Below are positions 40,400 to 53,716 of a stretch of 64,000 nt of DNA, piece by piece. Source of the DNA: Meandrina meandrites (lineage: Eukaryota > Cnidaria > Anthozoa > Scleractinia > Meandrinidae); contig OY855908.1 of assembly GCA_963693305.1 (NCBI GenBank), positions 7,678,501 through 7,742,500 on the forward strand, in the 5' to 3' direction. Under the pieces are notes generated by a model that was not told where the DNA came from, made no database searches, and saw only the letters and a list, made by a program, of their open reading frames with translations. A program made the translations under genes and the position numbers. Each line of letters opens with the position of its first letter. The stretch's first letter is position 1.

Positions 40400-43300
40400 T
40401 TCACTTTGATTGTTGCCGGAAGCTCTTCTCGTTGTAGTTGATCTTGACCTTATTTTCTCCCAACCACAATAGATATCATAAGACGTTCACAATCTAGATT
40501 ACGAGATCAAGATTTGTAGGCTGTAGTGATGATTCAGAAGGCGGAAACTGAAACAGCTACGCCACTCACGGCCAAAGAGACGGTGCAGTGAAGTCGTGGA
40601 TCAATAGATGATGGGATCGCGTGACATACCGTGATGGGATTTGCTTTTTGCTTCCAGCTAGCTATACCAGTCACGGAACACTGTTGAATTCCAAATGGGT
40701 AGAAAATGCTTTACAAGGAACCTTATCGACTTCTTTGTAGTGTTGTCTGAAAGGCCAGCAGAATGTTGTGCAAACATTGGTGTCTTGTGTCGTTTTTCGC
40801 GGAAATCTAAGTTTCACCTTCATCGTTAAATCCCCGAGCTTCTGCTAAATCCTGTAAATCGGTGACTGATAGGGTTTAATACAGTCCTGACAATCGAAAA
40901 CTAGGCTAATATGCATTTACCGGGATAACCCTAGACGACCAACGGTTCGGCAAGAGGCTTTTTCTCAGCATTTTACTGGCATTTTGTCTAATACTTGATG
41001 TTTCAAAGACAAGAGGTGAGAATAGTCACACAAAGGCAGGGCGGGTAGGGTAGGTGGGGAGTTGGAAGTACACATGGCATCGTGATCTTGGCGACTAAAT
41101 GAGCTGCATTTAAATCACAGTCCATTCCCTCAGCTTAAGAGTGGTGAATATCGCGAAGAAGGACGAAATTGAAAAATTATGCCGTATTTTTTCCAGATGC
41201 ATCCTTCGTAGCTTTGTTTCGACCAGCAAACACGTGATTAATTTCATCTACTCAGAAACAGAAGCTGAGCTGAGCGGACCAGCACCCTTGTTCCCAGGTC
41301 TTTCGTCTCCCTGCGGTTCGGAGCGAGACCCCGGGAACGAGCCTGAATCAACGATGGATGGATCACGAGAATTAAGGATATGCCTCAGGCTCGATTTTCA
41401 GCCGCTTTGATGACAACCAGACTTCAAAAACGGCTGGAAATCAAGCCTAGGGAAGTGTATGCAATTGGAAATTCTCAGCACTAATATTAGAAGAACTGTA
41501 TCACCGTCGGTAAAGAGAATTCACAGTTTGAGCTTCGTAGTGACAGAATTACAAATTGTAAGGCATAGAAAGCAGAAAGACTTAAGCTTTGATTTTTTTT
41601 TTTTTTGGTCACAGAAAGTTAGAGCAAGGACATGAGATGTGAAATTGTAATGAAAAAACTATCTGAAGAAAAAGCAGCTCACGGGAAAGGCACGCAGGTC
41701 ACACAGTAGTTCCCAAGTTTGAAAAAAAATTAACACCCTGCAAAGATCCGTAATAGCGCTGAAGGTGGTCACTTCCGACCACTTCCGATCGCTTCCGACC
41801 ACTTCCAAGTTTGGGGAAAAACGAGTGATCGAGACAGAAAAATAAATATCTGTTACAATTCTTTTGAAATCGCTGAATAGTTAGTCCATTTGTCAATGTC
41901 CTCGGGATAGTCTCTTGTTTCAGTCCGAACCTTAAACGGAAGCAGTTTTTCAATTGGCGTCTCTACGCATCATTCATATCTTGGATTTGAGCGCGTAGCA
42001 CGTTCAGTCTTTACAGGATCAGAGACTTAACTTTCAAACGGCCTGTAAGAGACTTTTTACATCTCATTCGTAAGATTTTCATGCCATATGGCTATGAAAA
42101 ATATGCAGACGTGCGGAGCGAAGTGGATATAAAGATCGAGTTTCTTTATTGGGCAGAAATTCAACCGAATAACAACAAAAACAAATTCGTGACCGTAACT
42201 AAGACGCAAGGATTCGATTACGGTCCGTAATATACGCGAGACGAGACTGAAAGAGAAAATTAAGAAATAACCAAGAGGAACCCATTAAGGGCTCAATAAA
42301 TGTCTCGTTGGCGACTTTTTCAAATCGTGTTGTTTTAATACGTTGCTTTTAGAGCGGGAGAAGGGAACAGGATTTTTTGCATGGTTTATTTAAGCCCCCT
42401 ACGTAGGTATCACGCCGAAAATATATTTCAGTGATTTCTTGAAACACCGAGTCATTTCCTCAAAAGGATGCTCACAAATCGCGAGGGATGGAATATCTTT
42501 CAATAATTCTTGTTTGTCAACGAGACCCTATATAAAGGATTTACGCCCAGCAAGACTTACGATAACCCCCTCAAAAAATTACGTACGCGTCTAACAAAAA
42601 ACGCGACTTAAAAACGATTAAGTTTATTTTAATATTAGAGAGAACAAAGGGTCACTTTAAAACAAATGCTCTCATAGTGCTTTGAACGTGGACATAAAAT
42701 AACTACATTTTGTCGGTGAATGTTTTGACCGGCGCGGAAATTTTGGCCAGACTGTGTCCTTTGGATTACCGCAATAAGGGCCAATTAAAATGGTATTAGC
42801 ATTAATAATTGCATGAAAACGGTTTAACTTCTTTGAGGCTTTACGCGCTTAGAGAGCTTATATTAGCACAAGACGGTAAAATCTAGACGTAAACGGGTCG
42901 AATTAGCCTCGAGGTTTTACTGAATTGAACCAACTTCTAAAATGGCCCGCATAAGTTGGCTTAACTGCTGTTATACACCTAATTAGTTTTTGTCTTGGCA
43001 TATAATTATGAAACATTTACATACCGTATTTTTTTCAGCTAGATGCGAAGTAGAGCGTTCTACAGGAAAGTCGCTTGCGGACGATAAGCTGTTGTGGTTG
43101 AGTGCATAAACAAGCTCACACTTCTTTTGGAAATTCCCGTCGTGAACTGTTGCGACTCACGCCGCTTTTACAAACATCTACTACGGGTGTTAACCCGTTT
43201 GGTATGATTAAAATGTCGCCTGTTCTTAAAGCTTTTTTTCTTCACGAAGTAAGACTTTTATTTTGGCACAGCTTGAATGGAGATTTGAGGTCAATTTCCA

Positions 43301-46300
43301 GACTATAGCTTATATGACAACTTAATAGCTATGCTGGATGTAAAATGAAGACACAGCGAGTCTTGTTTACTCTTGGATGCAACGGTTATTTCCTTTCCTT
43401 CCTCGATCAAAGAAAACAGTTGGCTTTTCCTGAAAAATCTGCGAGTTGAGAATTTCTGTTCACCCTTCAAGGACACCTTCCCTAGAGAACAAAACTGAGC
43501 TAGCGTGGACGACTAGACAACCAAAGACCTGTGGCAGAATCAATGAAACGACGAAAGTTTCTGCCTCAGAGTTAAATCCGGAGCCCAAGAGCGCTTTTAA
43601 GCGGCTTTCTTTTAATTCATTCACTAACATTGAAATAACTTAAATCTTTAGTTCACTAACATAGATGTTAAAGCTTTGTCGACCAAGTGATCAATTCCCC
43701 TTACTAATTTGCATATATTTTTCTTGATGTCCTTCATGAGAATTTGGTAGTACATCAAAAAAAACATCCTCAGCTTGACCATAATTTTTATTCTCCTCAC
43801 GTGTTTTCCTGAAAGTGTACTAATATGGAGAGGAGAAATAAGAGGTTGATCTCCTTAGGGTTAAATGTCGATTCTGACAGGCAAGTTAAAGAAATCCCCC
43901 AGTGACCTCCCCCACTCCCATCTCTATGCGGAAAACCACCTCTTCTCGTTGCCTCCACGTGGCCAGATATCCGTAAACCCACGGAAAGTTGGAATGCACG
44001 TGCATGCAACATGTCTAATATGTTCCTTTAGATACTAATCGGCGTAATTTTCAGATATATCACTCTTGCTGTAAATACAATTTAAGTTTAGTCTCCTCCG
44101 TTCGTGTCTCGTTGAATCTTAACATTTTGATCTCGTGAGATTTCCCATGTTTTTACATATTGACTATTTCGAAGAACGTTTCAGTTCAAATTCGGTCAGT
44201 GACCTCTCCGTTTGACAGTCCGTTGGTATTCATTGTGAGGGCGACAAATGTTGATGAAACCACTCATGGCAATTGAATACGAATGGTTTTCATCGTTTTC
44301 TCAGTTAGAACTGTCGTGCAAAACAGAAACTAAAATATTCACATCTGGTCAAAACACGCGCGAAACTCTGCAAAAACAAAGGGCGTGTTTGCACTCACTG
44401 GTGTCAAAGCATTTTTTTTTAACCAATTTGAGATCAGAGCACAACGAGGAAATTTCATGTCCCGTGAACTTCGGAAACAGTTTAAATTAAAGACAGAAGA
44501 CAGCTGCAGGCTGTAGAAGAGTTTTTTTTAAAACAAAAAAAAAACATCTAAACAACCGATAAAAACTGACGAAAAATCTGATACATTTCTTTTTACACCG
44601 AGCATTTGTTTGAAAAGAAATAGCACAAAATGTGTTGGAAAATTTTCTCTTGGCTAGGCTGAGCATAAAATGTAACTTAACAATCTTTTATTTTTTATTT
44701 TTCTTCCTTGGTCTGAGTTTAAGGCGCAAAACCAGTTAAATGCAAATTAAATGCGTTGCGTTTCGATTACATTGTAAACACAATATACAAATTACTAGAA
44801 GATTCAAAATGAATAAAAAACAATGATGATATCATGGGAAAACGATGTCCGTTGCACGTTTATAGTGAACCAAAGCAATTTAAAAAAACACTTCAAACAA
44901 ATTTTCAGTGTTTGTGTATTTAATTTGGCGGCGTATTCGATTCGATTCTAAATTGACACCACATATCTCACTAAATTAGCAGGACGCATGCCAGTTCTTT
45001 CTTCTCCATTTCTTTCTCCTTCTTTAGTTTGGCACTGGAAAGTTATTGGTGCTATGACCGGTCCTTTTGGCATCTAGTCTCTTTGTCTAAGATGACTGTT
45101 TCCGATCGTCTAAGCAGTCTTAGGACTTCCGCCCTTCGCTTAATGTTTCCCAGGTCGTATATATCGTGAAAACACAAACAGTATTGGCCAATATTGTCCT
45201 TACGTTCCGCGTTTTCTATTTCTTTGGAGTCAAAAAACTCAATGCAACATTTCTGCAAATTAATGAAAAAATGAGAATTGAATGTAAACACACCATCGAT
45301 GTTCCTTTGTCTCGGGAATTGGCAGCGCTGTTTACTGTACTTCGCTTGGCCAGTCGGGCAGTATTTTATGCCTCCAATTCATAGAATTAACACAATCTAC
45401 GATTGAAACCCTCTTTTTTGGTTGCATTGATCGTTTCCTTCTCTTTATTCCAAAAGCAGAGCGAACAATTTTTTTTTTCGGTCTGAAACTTATGGAAAAT
45501 GGTCACAGCGATACTGAATTCAAGTTTTCGGGAAGTGGCTGCGTTTTATATAGGGGTCTAACGTTTATTGTATCACCACGTAAAATCAGTCTTAAGGAAC
45601 AGAGATTCACTGAACACTCTCAAGCGACAAACAACTTCACTTGAATTTGTTACCCTCGATCTTATACTCTTAGTTTACAGTGCGCCAATTTATTTTGCTC
45701 GATGCTCGACTAATTTAATGCTACTTCTAAATCACCTTGATTTCTTATCATTCTCTCACAGTTTTATCAAATCGTTAAATAAAATATTACGGTGAAACCC
45801 GTAAATCGGCTCTACGGTCACTGAATCCGTGATTCACGTTCCTTTCAAGACTTTGTTTATCGTTACCGTGTTTCGAAGATGAAGACGAAGCACTGTTTTG
45901 AAAATGTCACTGATGTAAATTCTTGGGCCCGGATTTTTTCCTTGAGCAGATTATCGCTAATTCGGCTGGGATCAACGGTTAACCACGTTTCAAAGCGTTT
46001 GAAGCTGCTATTTTAAGTTACAGTTCAATATTGCTCAAATTTAAGTTTAAGATGTTTAAACAAAAAAATGAGACATATTAAAAACCGGAATTCAGGCTAA
46101 TCTGGATAAGCTTAATCATGCTTTAAATAACCGGACCCTAGAAATAAGCACTTAAACAATTGAACAAGAATGAACATATAAGTTTTAGAATTGTCTGTCC
46201 CAGGCGTTTGCTTAAGCCGCAGACACTTAAAAATACAACGTTTTTTACGTTTTTGTCGGTTCGCATTGACCGTATGATAACAATCCAGGCGTCGCAAAGA

Positions 46301-48594
46301 AAGATGCGTCTCTCTCAGGCCCCCTTTCGATCGAAACAACTTGAGAAACGAGAGTGCTTCGCATGTACTTAAGATAAAAGAAAACATGTTTCCATACAGA
46401 GTGTCCCAATTAATCAAAGAGGTAATTTGAAGGAGTATCGCTCGCACCCATTAGCGAAGGTGCCGTTTTACTAAATAAAAAGACCTACCGCGCTAGTCGC
46501 CTTCAGATTTAGAACTGATTGAATATCGAAAGCTCTGAACCGTCAGTTTCAGCCGAAAGCGTTCATTCGTTATCCCGTTGGCGGACTTTTTATTCGGTCA
46601 AGAGAGCGGATATTCTAAACGTACTTACAAACATTTTAATCGTATAACTAAGCTTTATCGCCTCATATTCTAATTAATTTTTTTGCACCAAATACTTCGA
46701 AAATATTAAGCATTCGCCACAAAGACGCAATAAAAGAACCAGCAGCGAATATCCGTGAGAAGTACTGAATATATTTTTACACACTGGAACGCGTTTTAAA
46801 TTTCTTTTCTTTATTTGGTTTAATTTGCTGCCGGGTGTTTGCAATGAACGTTTTTTCTTTCTGGCGACATTATACAGTTCAAGGACTTGTTTTATTTAAA
46901 GAGAAAATGTACTTACTCTATTCCCGGAAAACTAGTTCATGTGTTGCTTAAAACAACTTAAAACACAATTAAATATCATTACTAAAAACGTAAAGGATTA
47001 TATGTTATACCACAATACTCAAACTGGCCTTTTACGTACCTTGTACTTTTGCAATCTTGGCGCGGCGTAGTTCCGCCGTCAGGAGAGAACGAATGCTGGT
47101 ACACTGATGTACCTCTAACAGGCCGCTTTAAGTTAAATATTCTTTACCAGGTCTACCTGACGCCTTGATAAGAGACAAAATATAAATAAATGATATTGAA
47201 TCCAGCACGTACGGCCTGTTTTGCACACTTTGATATGTGATCTTGAGCGAAAACCGGAGCGCAAACGATTTGGGATGTTAAGGATGTCCCGTCATACTAA
47301 AAAGGCATGACGCCTACTGGATTATAGCTTTCAAGTTTTTTCCGCTAGAAAAAAGGAAGTCAGGCTTTCGCAGCAGAGTTTGAAATAAACCAGTTTATCC
47401 CGGATTAGTTTTGAGAGAAAATTTACAGTTTGCATACAAACCAGTGCAACATTCGAGACACACGCACAATTGCATCCTATTCAAGATCTCTGAAGTAAAT
47501 TTGGTAGGCTATGAATTATTTTTAAAACTCTTCCATTCTTATTACAATTTTTTGTCTTATTTAGAGAAAAACGTTTTGATTATGGCTATTTTAGGCTTAT
47601 CATTTTTGAATTTCAAATTGTATGACCAAAAAGGATTCACAGTAAAACTGTTTCTAAAAAAAACAAAACTGTTTCTAAAATGTTCAAGCTTTGGCGGATG
47701 CTTAAAACTATCAGATTGAACATTTTAAAATGTTGGGTAAGCCAATACTCGACAAGCAACACTCGGTTAGCAAAACCGGCCGAGACGGACATTAATCCTT
47801 TCAGTTTATAAAATCCTTATCTTTAAAATGTCTACTGTTATTTATCACGCTGTTGGTGTTATTGTTGCCATTAATCAATTTAATTTTATTGGATTTACAT
47901 TTTCGGGTTAAACCATGTCATCGGCTAGGATTAAAAATAAAGTCTTTCAGAACCGACAAATAGGAGCTCATATTACTCTCGTCTTTTCTTTTCGCGTTAG
48001 CAACGTCAGTTTTTCGCTGGCACGTTTTGAGTTTTGGCTTCCAAGAAGATGATCTCGGGGAGAGTTTGGGGAGACTTCTTCTAGCCATGCGAGCGGCAAT
48101 AATTCGATCAACAAGATTAAAACAACTTCACTTGAATTTCCAGATAAATGATTCGTTCATCCCTTTTAGTAAACTTATAGCTATTATCGACCTTTCAAAA
48201 ACTGATATTAAGTTGAAAAAGCCGCCCAGTGTGATCGCATAATATATATAAGGTATTTCAGCTACGATTGAACTTTACAAGTATTTCAATCGTGTTAATT
48301 CTTTGAAGAAATTCAACCGCACACTCCAATCATGTGAGTTATATAAACAGAACAACTTTAATTTCAGCTTTTTAAGCTCTACTAGTACGTAGTTGAGTCC
48401 ATTCTACGCACCTTACTGCAGAACCTTTCAGTGGTGCGACAACAGAGCTGAAGACAGACCTCTTTGCAAAAGAGTAAGCGTGCAGTTATCCCAGCCAAAA
48501 TAAGTCTCGTCACTAAAGCTGGATGAAAATAGGAATTTGCAATTAAATGCCCACGTAATTGCAATAAAAATAACCTAAGACGTCTTAAATATTC

Positions 48595-48618
48595 GCATTA
48601 GCATTAGCATTAGCATTA
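48595..48618. repeat. Four tandem copies of GCATTA
   Basis: Exact hexamer repeats, followed by GTCATCC. Confidence 0.9.
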
Positions 48619-50625
48619 GTCATCCAGCTAGCCAAGGAAGTTCAGTCGACTTCTTGGTCAGCTTGCGTCTCGCCGTAAAATCTTAATCCGTGGATATTTG
48701 CTAAATATATACCCCGCCCAACAACCACAGTGGTTAAAAATTAAGAAATACGCCACGATTTTTCTTTTTTTCATTCCCTCTGTTTTACCGGACAAAAACA
48801 ATGAAGAGTATATTTAATTAATTTTACTCACTACAACTGACAACAAACTTTATTAACTTAAAACTAAACCGGAATCAACACTCTTTAAGCCGAACCATTT
48901 AACCTGAATTACATGGCTTTAAATTAACACGTACAGAAGCGTTATAAGCATTTAGCCATAAATTCCTTTAACTACATTATATATATTTTAATGTTAGTCT
49001 TGTGAATTGGGCGTGGGTGTATTGCTTTGACAATACTGGTTTAAGATTTTTAACTTATCTCGTCACGCGGCTTTTCTGCATGGACAATTTAATGATATTG
49101 CACTGAACAGAGAGAAAGTAGGTCAAAAGATTTGAATGTTGATCGATTTTGCGGCCTCGTGGGTGTAATATTTAGACGGATTTCGTTTTTTTCAAATCTC
49201 CATAGCCAATGTCTGCAGCCCAATAATATAGGACAAAGCGAAGCTTTACATGCAGATTTGATATATTAGCCTTTCAGCTATTACATGTGAGATATTTTTT
49301 TCTGGAGAAGACTGTGTGTGGAACCGCTCCCGATTATGAAATCATACTCCCATAATTCCCGGGATATCAAATTCAGAAAAAATGTGCTGCCTAATTAACC
49401 GTTAAAAGGCCTTCGAAAGTCTGTGACATCTGATATTTAAAGGAAGAATATAATTTCCGGCATACAAGTAAAAAAAAAGTCGGGAAAACAAAAACCAAAC
49501 TATAAGACTGTTGTGATCACAAACACCTCAGAATCTTAGGATCGTTTAAGTACAATGGAATCCCTGGATTTTTCTAACCTCCATACAAGCCAGGATGCAT
49601 TCCGCATAAATCCTACGCCGAAGATACGCCAAGGGTTTCAAAATTCCACGCCAAGCGCCTGATAAGCGGCCAAAATCCTACGCCGTTTAGACGAGGAATG
49701 CTGCTTTGCTACCAGCTTTCTTGCCACCGCTTAGCTGCGAAAGAGAGTGCGGAAGACTCTGGTAACTTTGCCTCACGTAGCAACCGATATGCCAGCACCA
49801 GTAGGAATGAATATGAAGGCCAGGGTTACGCCAAATGTCGTCTTCACCTCCAGCCGCTATACGCCCAAAACTCTGATCTCACGCCAAACGGTAACGCAAC
49901 TGGATGCAAGTAGTCGCAAGTTGAACTCGAGTACAGACTTGCGTTGGGTGGCCAAACGGACTCGCAAGTCTACTCGCAAGTGCACGCAAGTTGTCAAAAA
50001 AAGCTGTAATTCAGTACTTGAAGAAAACAACGAGACTTGCGTCGACTTGCATTGGGTGCCCAAACGGTGAAAAACTTGCGCTGACTTGCATTCAAATTTG
50101 ATCTCGTGGACTTTCGCTGACTTGTGATGACTTGCTTTCACTTTGGTCGAGATCATTAAGTCATGTACAGGACAAAGAGGAATCCTACATGGAACCTAGT
50201 GTATCTATGCGCTAAAGGACAAACTTGACGGTCTCCAAAAAAGGACGATGTCTTTTCTCGGGAAAGCGCGACCAGAGGACTGACGTCTGAAATTCAGGCT
50301 ACTATCTTCCTTCTTGGAGGGAGGTAAAACACCCTTTCCAAACCATAATCACTTTGTATTCACACGCCTTTGTTATTGATTGAAACGATTGCTATAATTC
50401 GAATTTTAAGCTTTTGATAGGTACATGGTCCCTTGGGGCACTCCCTATTGTGGACTACACGAGGAGGCTCCGGCCGAAAGAAGTACCTTTTTCAGTCTGT
50501 AGGGATATAAAAGGTAGGGATTTCACGAGTAGAACTTTACAAAAGGGAAGAGAAACTCTCCCGACCAGACCCAACAAACAGTTATTCATTCAAGTATTTT
50601 AAGCGCTTATTCAAGTGATAAATTA

Positions 50626-51493
50626 GGAAAAGAGCCCGGGGAGGGGGTACTCCCATATATGGGCTATATCAGAGGTATGTGCCGCGGGATAGGGTATGTT
50701 TTTTGAGGTTCTCGGTCCTTAAATAGGGTATCATTTTTGGTCCTTTTGGCATTGTGTTCCCGGTGTGATCCTTAGATAGGGTAGCTAAATTCTATCAGCT
50801 AAAATAAACGCCCAGCTAAACGAAAAAAAAATTGTTAAAACTGAACTATCCGTCATTAAGTGAAGTGAAGTGAAGTGAATACTTTATTTACCCTCGGATT
50901 ATAGAGTAGCTTTTACAGAGCTAATGTCTCCGAGCATTTCAGCAGTACAACGGTAAAATGGGTAAAGACCAGACCACAACACCGGGAAGCTCCGTGCCCT
51001 ACTCTTAACGATGAGTGTGTGGGTTCTTTAACGTCCCCTGCTGACCATAACAGTGAAGATGCAGGAGACGGGGCCTACGGTTTATCGTCCTTATCCGAGA
51101 AGACTAGAACATCTAACCATTTACAGATGTCATTACAAAGGCAGCATATTCTCCTCAGTTATTCTAAGACCCTGAGTGTTGGTCCGGTCTGGACTCGAAC
51201 CCGAGACCTCCCGCACAGAAGTCCGGCGCTCTACCAACTGAGCTAACCGGTCGGCGGTAAGTATTAACAAAGCGATTTTGAAAGATTTGAGCTTTGTCGT
51301 GCACAGTTAGCCGTTATTTGAGTCGTCACGCAATGCTTCTCCTCCCCTTGAATAGGGTGTCAATTTTCGGGTTTGGGCCTTAGAAAGGGTATTAATTTTC
51401 GTTTTCTTTATCCTTAGATAGGGTCAGGGTTTGAAAACGTTCGCGGCACACCCCTATCCGAAATTTAGGGGAGTACCCCCCCGCGGAAAAGAG
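50626..51493. mobile_element. CCCGGGGAGGGGGTACTCCC element with 9-bp duplication, interrupted by a SINE
   Basis: The left terminus CCCGGGGAGGGGGTACTCCC (50635) is inverted at the right end, GGGGAGTACCCCCCCGC (to 51484). GGAAAAGAG flanks both sides (50626-50634, 51485-51493). Subterminal ATAGGGTA words recur. A SINE at 50861-51253 splits it. Terminal sequence including CCATATATGGGCTATAT is shared with 53127-53707. The 9-bp duplication points to a Mutator-like mobiliser. Confidence 0.8.
50861..51253 (-). mobile_element. tRNA-derived SINE, reverse orientation, nested in another element
   Basis: Read on the reverse strand, the head has A-box TAGCTCAGTTGG (51245-51234) and B-box GGTTCGAGTCC (51200-51190). 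A body of about 300 bp follows, ending in a (TTCAC)n-type tail, seen as TGAAG repeats at 50861-50880. Open frames within it are by-products. It is a different SINE family from 12976-13281. Confidence 0.8.
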
Positions 51494-52504
51494 ACAGTAG
51501 TAATCCATCTGTAGGTATGTGATCCGTGAATTCTTCGTTTCAAGTATACGTGACACGTGAATTTTTTGAGTGGCCCTCCCCCCGGATGCGTGGTTTGACA
51601 GTAGACTAAATAAACCGGCCCCAGGCATTACGTCAACTGACCACACAGCTTGGTATTAAAATACATCAAGGCCTCGGTCTCAGATTTCCGGCCCTGTAAT
51701 GACCTCACTGTCGGTTAATAAGTAGTGTGTCTGGTTATCATTGCCACTAAACTCGTGACATAACAGGCAACTTGCCTTAATATTCGTCTTCGTCTTCTGC
51801 CCGATTGAAATGGAATCAAGTGTGTGCGAACTCTAATCGATTGATGCTTAGCAATAAGATTGCAGGCCGCAGTGGAGTGTCCCTGGAGTATTGGCTACAG
51901 AAGCCGCGCAGTTAATTAGTTCGTGATCTTTTCACGGACTGTGTAATAAACAACATGGGAACTTCTGTTGTAATCTTATAATAGTTTATTTAAAGGAAAA
52001 AAAATGGAATGTCCGCTGGATTTTCAAAGCTTTTTTTTTTTACGCGCTAGAATTGCATCAGCATGGTCTATGTATGTGTTACTGTAGTGCAAAAGAAATA
52101 AACGGCACGCGATGCATGCAGAAGCGATGACGTTTCACAAGGGGTCTTTGATAATTTTCAGGACATTTGTCAAAAAATTAGGGTACATAAAAGTAACTGA
52201 CAACTTCTGTGCTGAATGATTGTTCAACAAAAATTGCGTTATCTTGGCGTGACATACGATATACGATATACGATGCAAGGTCAAACGCTGTCTAAAATTG
52301 TTTACACCTTTTGTTTTAAAGAATGGAGAGATTTCTGTTTACTAAATCTTATAGAACGCATCAAATATAATTTGTTTCTTTCGTTTATGCTTTAAATTAG
52401 TCCTTTCTAACGGCCCAGGAGTATTTTGCTTTGAGTTCTATGCGACGATTTCTTGTTGAGTTGACTTGATTTCTTTTCCCAGTATTTGGTTCTACAGATC
52501 GGTT

Positions 52505-52750
52505 GATCACAACAGGCAACAGACAACGGGAGAGGACAAAACATGGACCCCTGGTCCATGGACCCCCTCTTTGGACCGGGTCCATGGACCCCCTTCATGG
52601 ACCCGGTCCATGGACCCCCTATTTTTTTTATTTATTTTTTTTATTTTTCATTTCTTGTTTTCTTTTTATTTTTTACTATTTTTCTATTTTTTTTTATAAA
52701 AAAATAAATCACACAAAGCCAAATCACAATGACTGGGTCCATGGACACCC
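52505..52750 (+). repeat. GGTCCATGGACC-rich repeat, left copy
   Basis: Order: CAACAGACAAC, GGGAGAGGACAAAACATGG, then several palindromic GGTCCATGGACC words. A T-rich low-complexity tract and CACACAAAGCCAAATCAC follow, then a last GGGTCCATGGACA. The whole block recurs in inverse orientation at 55555-55850. Apparent reading frames are repeat artefacts. Confidence 0.85.
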
Positions 52751-53117
52751 TATTTTTCCATCTTTCAAAATAAGTTGTAAAGAAATACTACTTTGTTGTT
52801 TTTTGCTGGCGACGCGAGGCGGGCGGCTGCAACAGTGGGACAAAATGTCTTTGTTTTGCGGGACAGAATGTTTTTGTTGATGATTGGTATGATAAAGGTG
52901 ACAGGCCTTCACGACTCCTACGTTCGTGAAATTTGTACATTGGCCGTATTGTGTTCGGTCTTTTGACCTTTAAGCTTTTCACTTGTTTCTGAAGGGCACT
53001 TTATGTTGTATCATTTGGAGGCACTTTTAGTTGAGTAGAGCCGTAAGACTGTGGTCAAGCAAATGTCTAGAAGTTTATATATAGGTCTGCACAGTTTCCT
53101 GTTTGTAAAGTTTGCCA

Positions 53118-53716
53118 CCTCAAGCCCCGGGGGTGTTACTCCTTTAATTTTACTACGGGGGTGAGCCGCTGACTCCCTTAGACTCTTGACCTGTTCCAGA
53201 GTAAAAATGATGAATTTGCGACCCTGTTCCAGAGAAAAATTGCGAAAAAGGTACCCTGTTCCAGACTTGAAGCAAAGCAACTAATGCGTACGTGATCCAG
53301 AGTGAAATTGGAGCGACTTTTAGTAGTTAAATGAACATTTATTTAACTCAACTGTTTAATGAACAACTGGTTAATGTACTGGTTAAATAGGTTACAGAAA
53401 TGCGAGACACGACCAATAACGTACGTGACGTGACCGATCGCGCAACGAAAACCACGGGAAACAGCAGATATCACAAAGCAAGCGACGGAGGGGAGCGGAG
53501 TTAGCTATACTAGACCGTGGTTAATCAGGATTCTAGGGGAAATTCGACACTATTCCAGAGTCAAACCTGAAATAAAATATACCCTGTTCCAGAGAGAAAG
53601 GGCGATTTTTATACCCTGTTCCAGAGTCAGAGAAGCAAAAAACATGCCCTGTTGAGCGGCACATACCCGTATAGGCCATATATGGGAGTACCCCCCCCCC
53701 CCCCGGGCCTCAAGCC
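53118..53716. mobile_element. Second copy of the GGGAGTACCCCC element family, 9-bp duplication
   Basis: The element at 53127-53707 begins CCGGGGGTGTTACTCC and ends GGGAGTACC plus a C run and GGG. CCTCAAGCC flanks both sides (53118-53126, 53708-53716). Its right end (GGCACATACCCGTATAGGCC then ATATATGGGAGTA) is the inverse of the left end at 50635. The inside repeats ACCCTGTTCCAGAG five or more times. Confidence 0.8.

Noticed and set aside
41699..41953. Reverse frame upstream of the membrane-protein gene
   Set aside because: It crosses a TTCCGACCAC short tandem repeat, lacks similarity, and no splice pair links it to 39456.
47411..47719. 102-codon + strand frame
   Set aside because: A/T-rich, Phe/Leu/Lys-biased composition with no family match; typical chance frame.
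51177..51253. Functional tRNA on the reverse strand
   Set aside because: The tRNA-like head continues directly into a SINE body and repeat tail, and its arms are imperfect.
52397..52880. Frames with repeated MDP/GPWT motifs at 52.4 and 55.7 kb
   Set aside because: They appear in several frames of the palindromic GGTCCATGG repeat and have no stable start or conserved frame.
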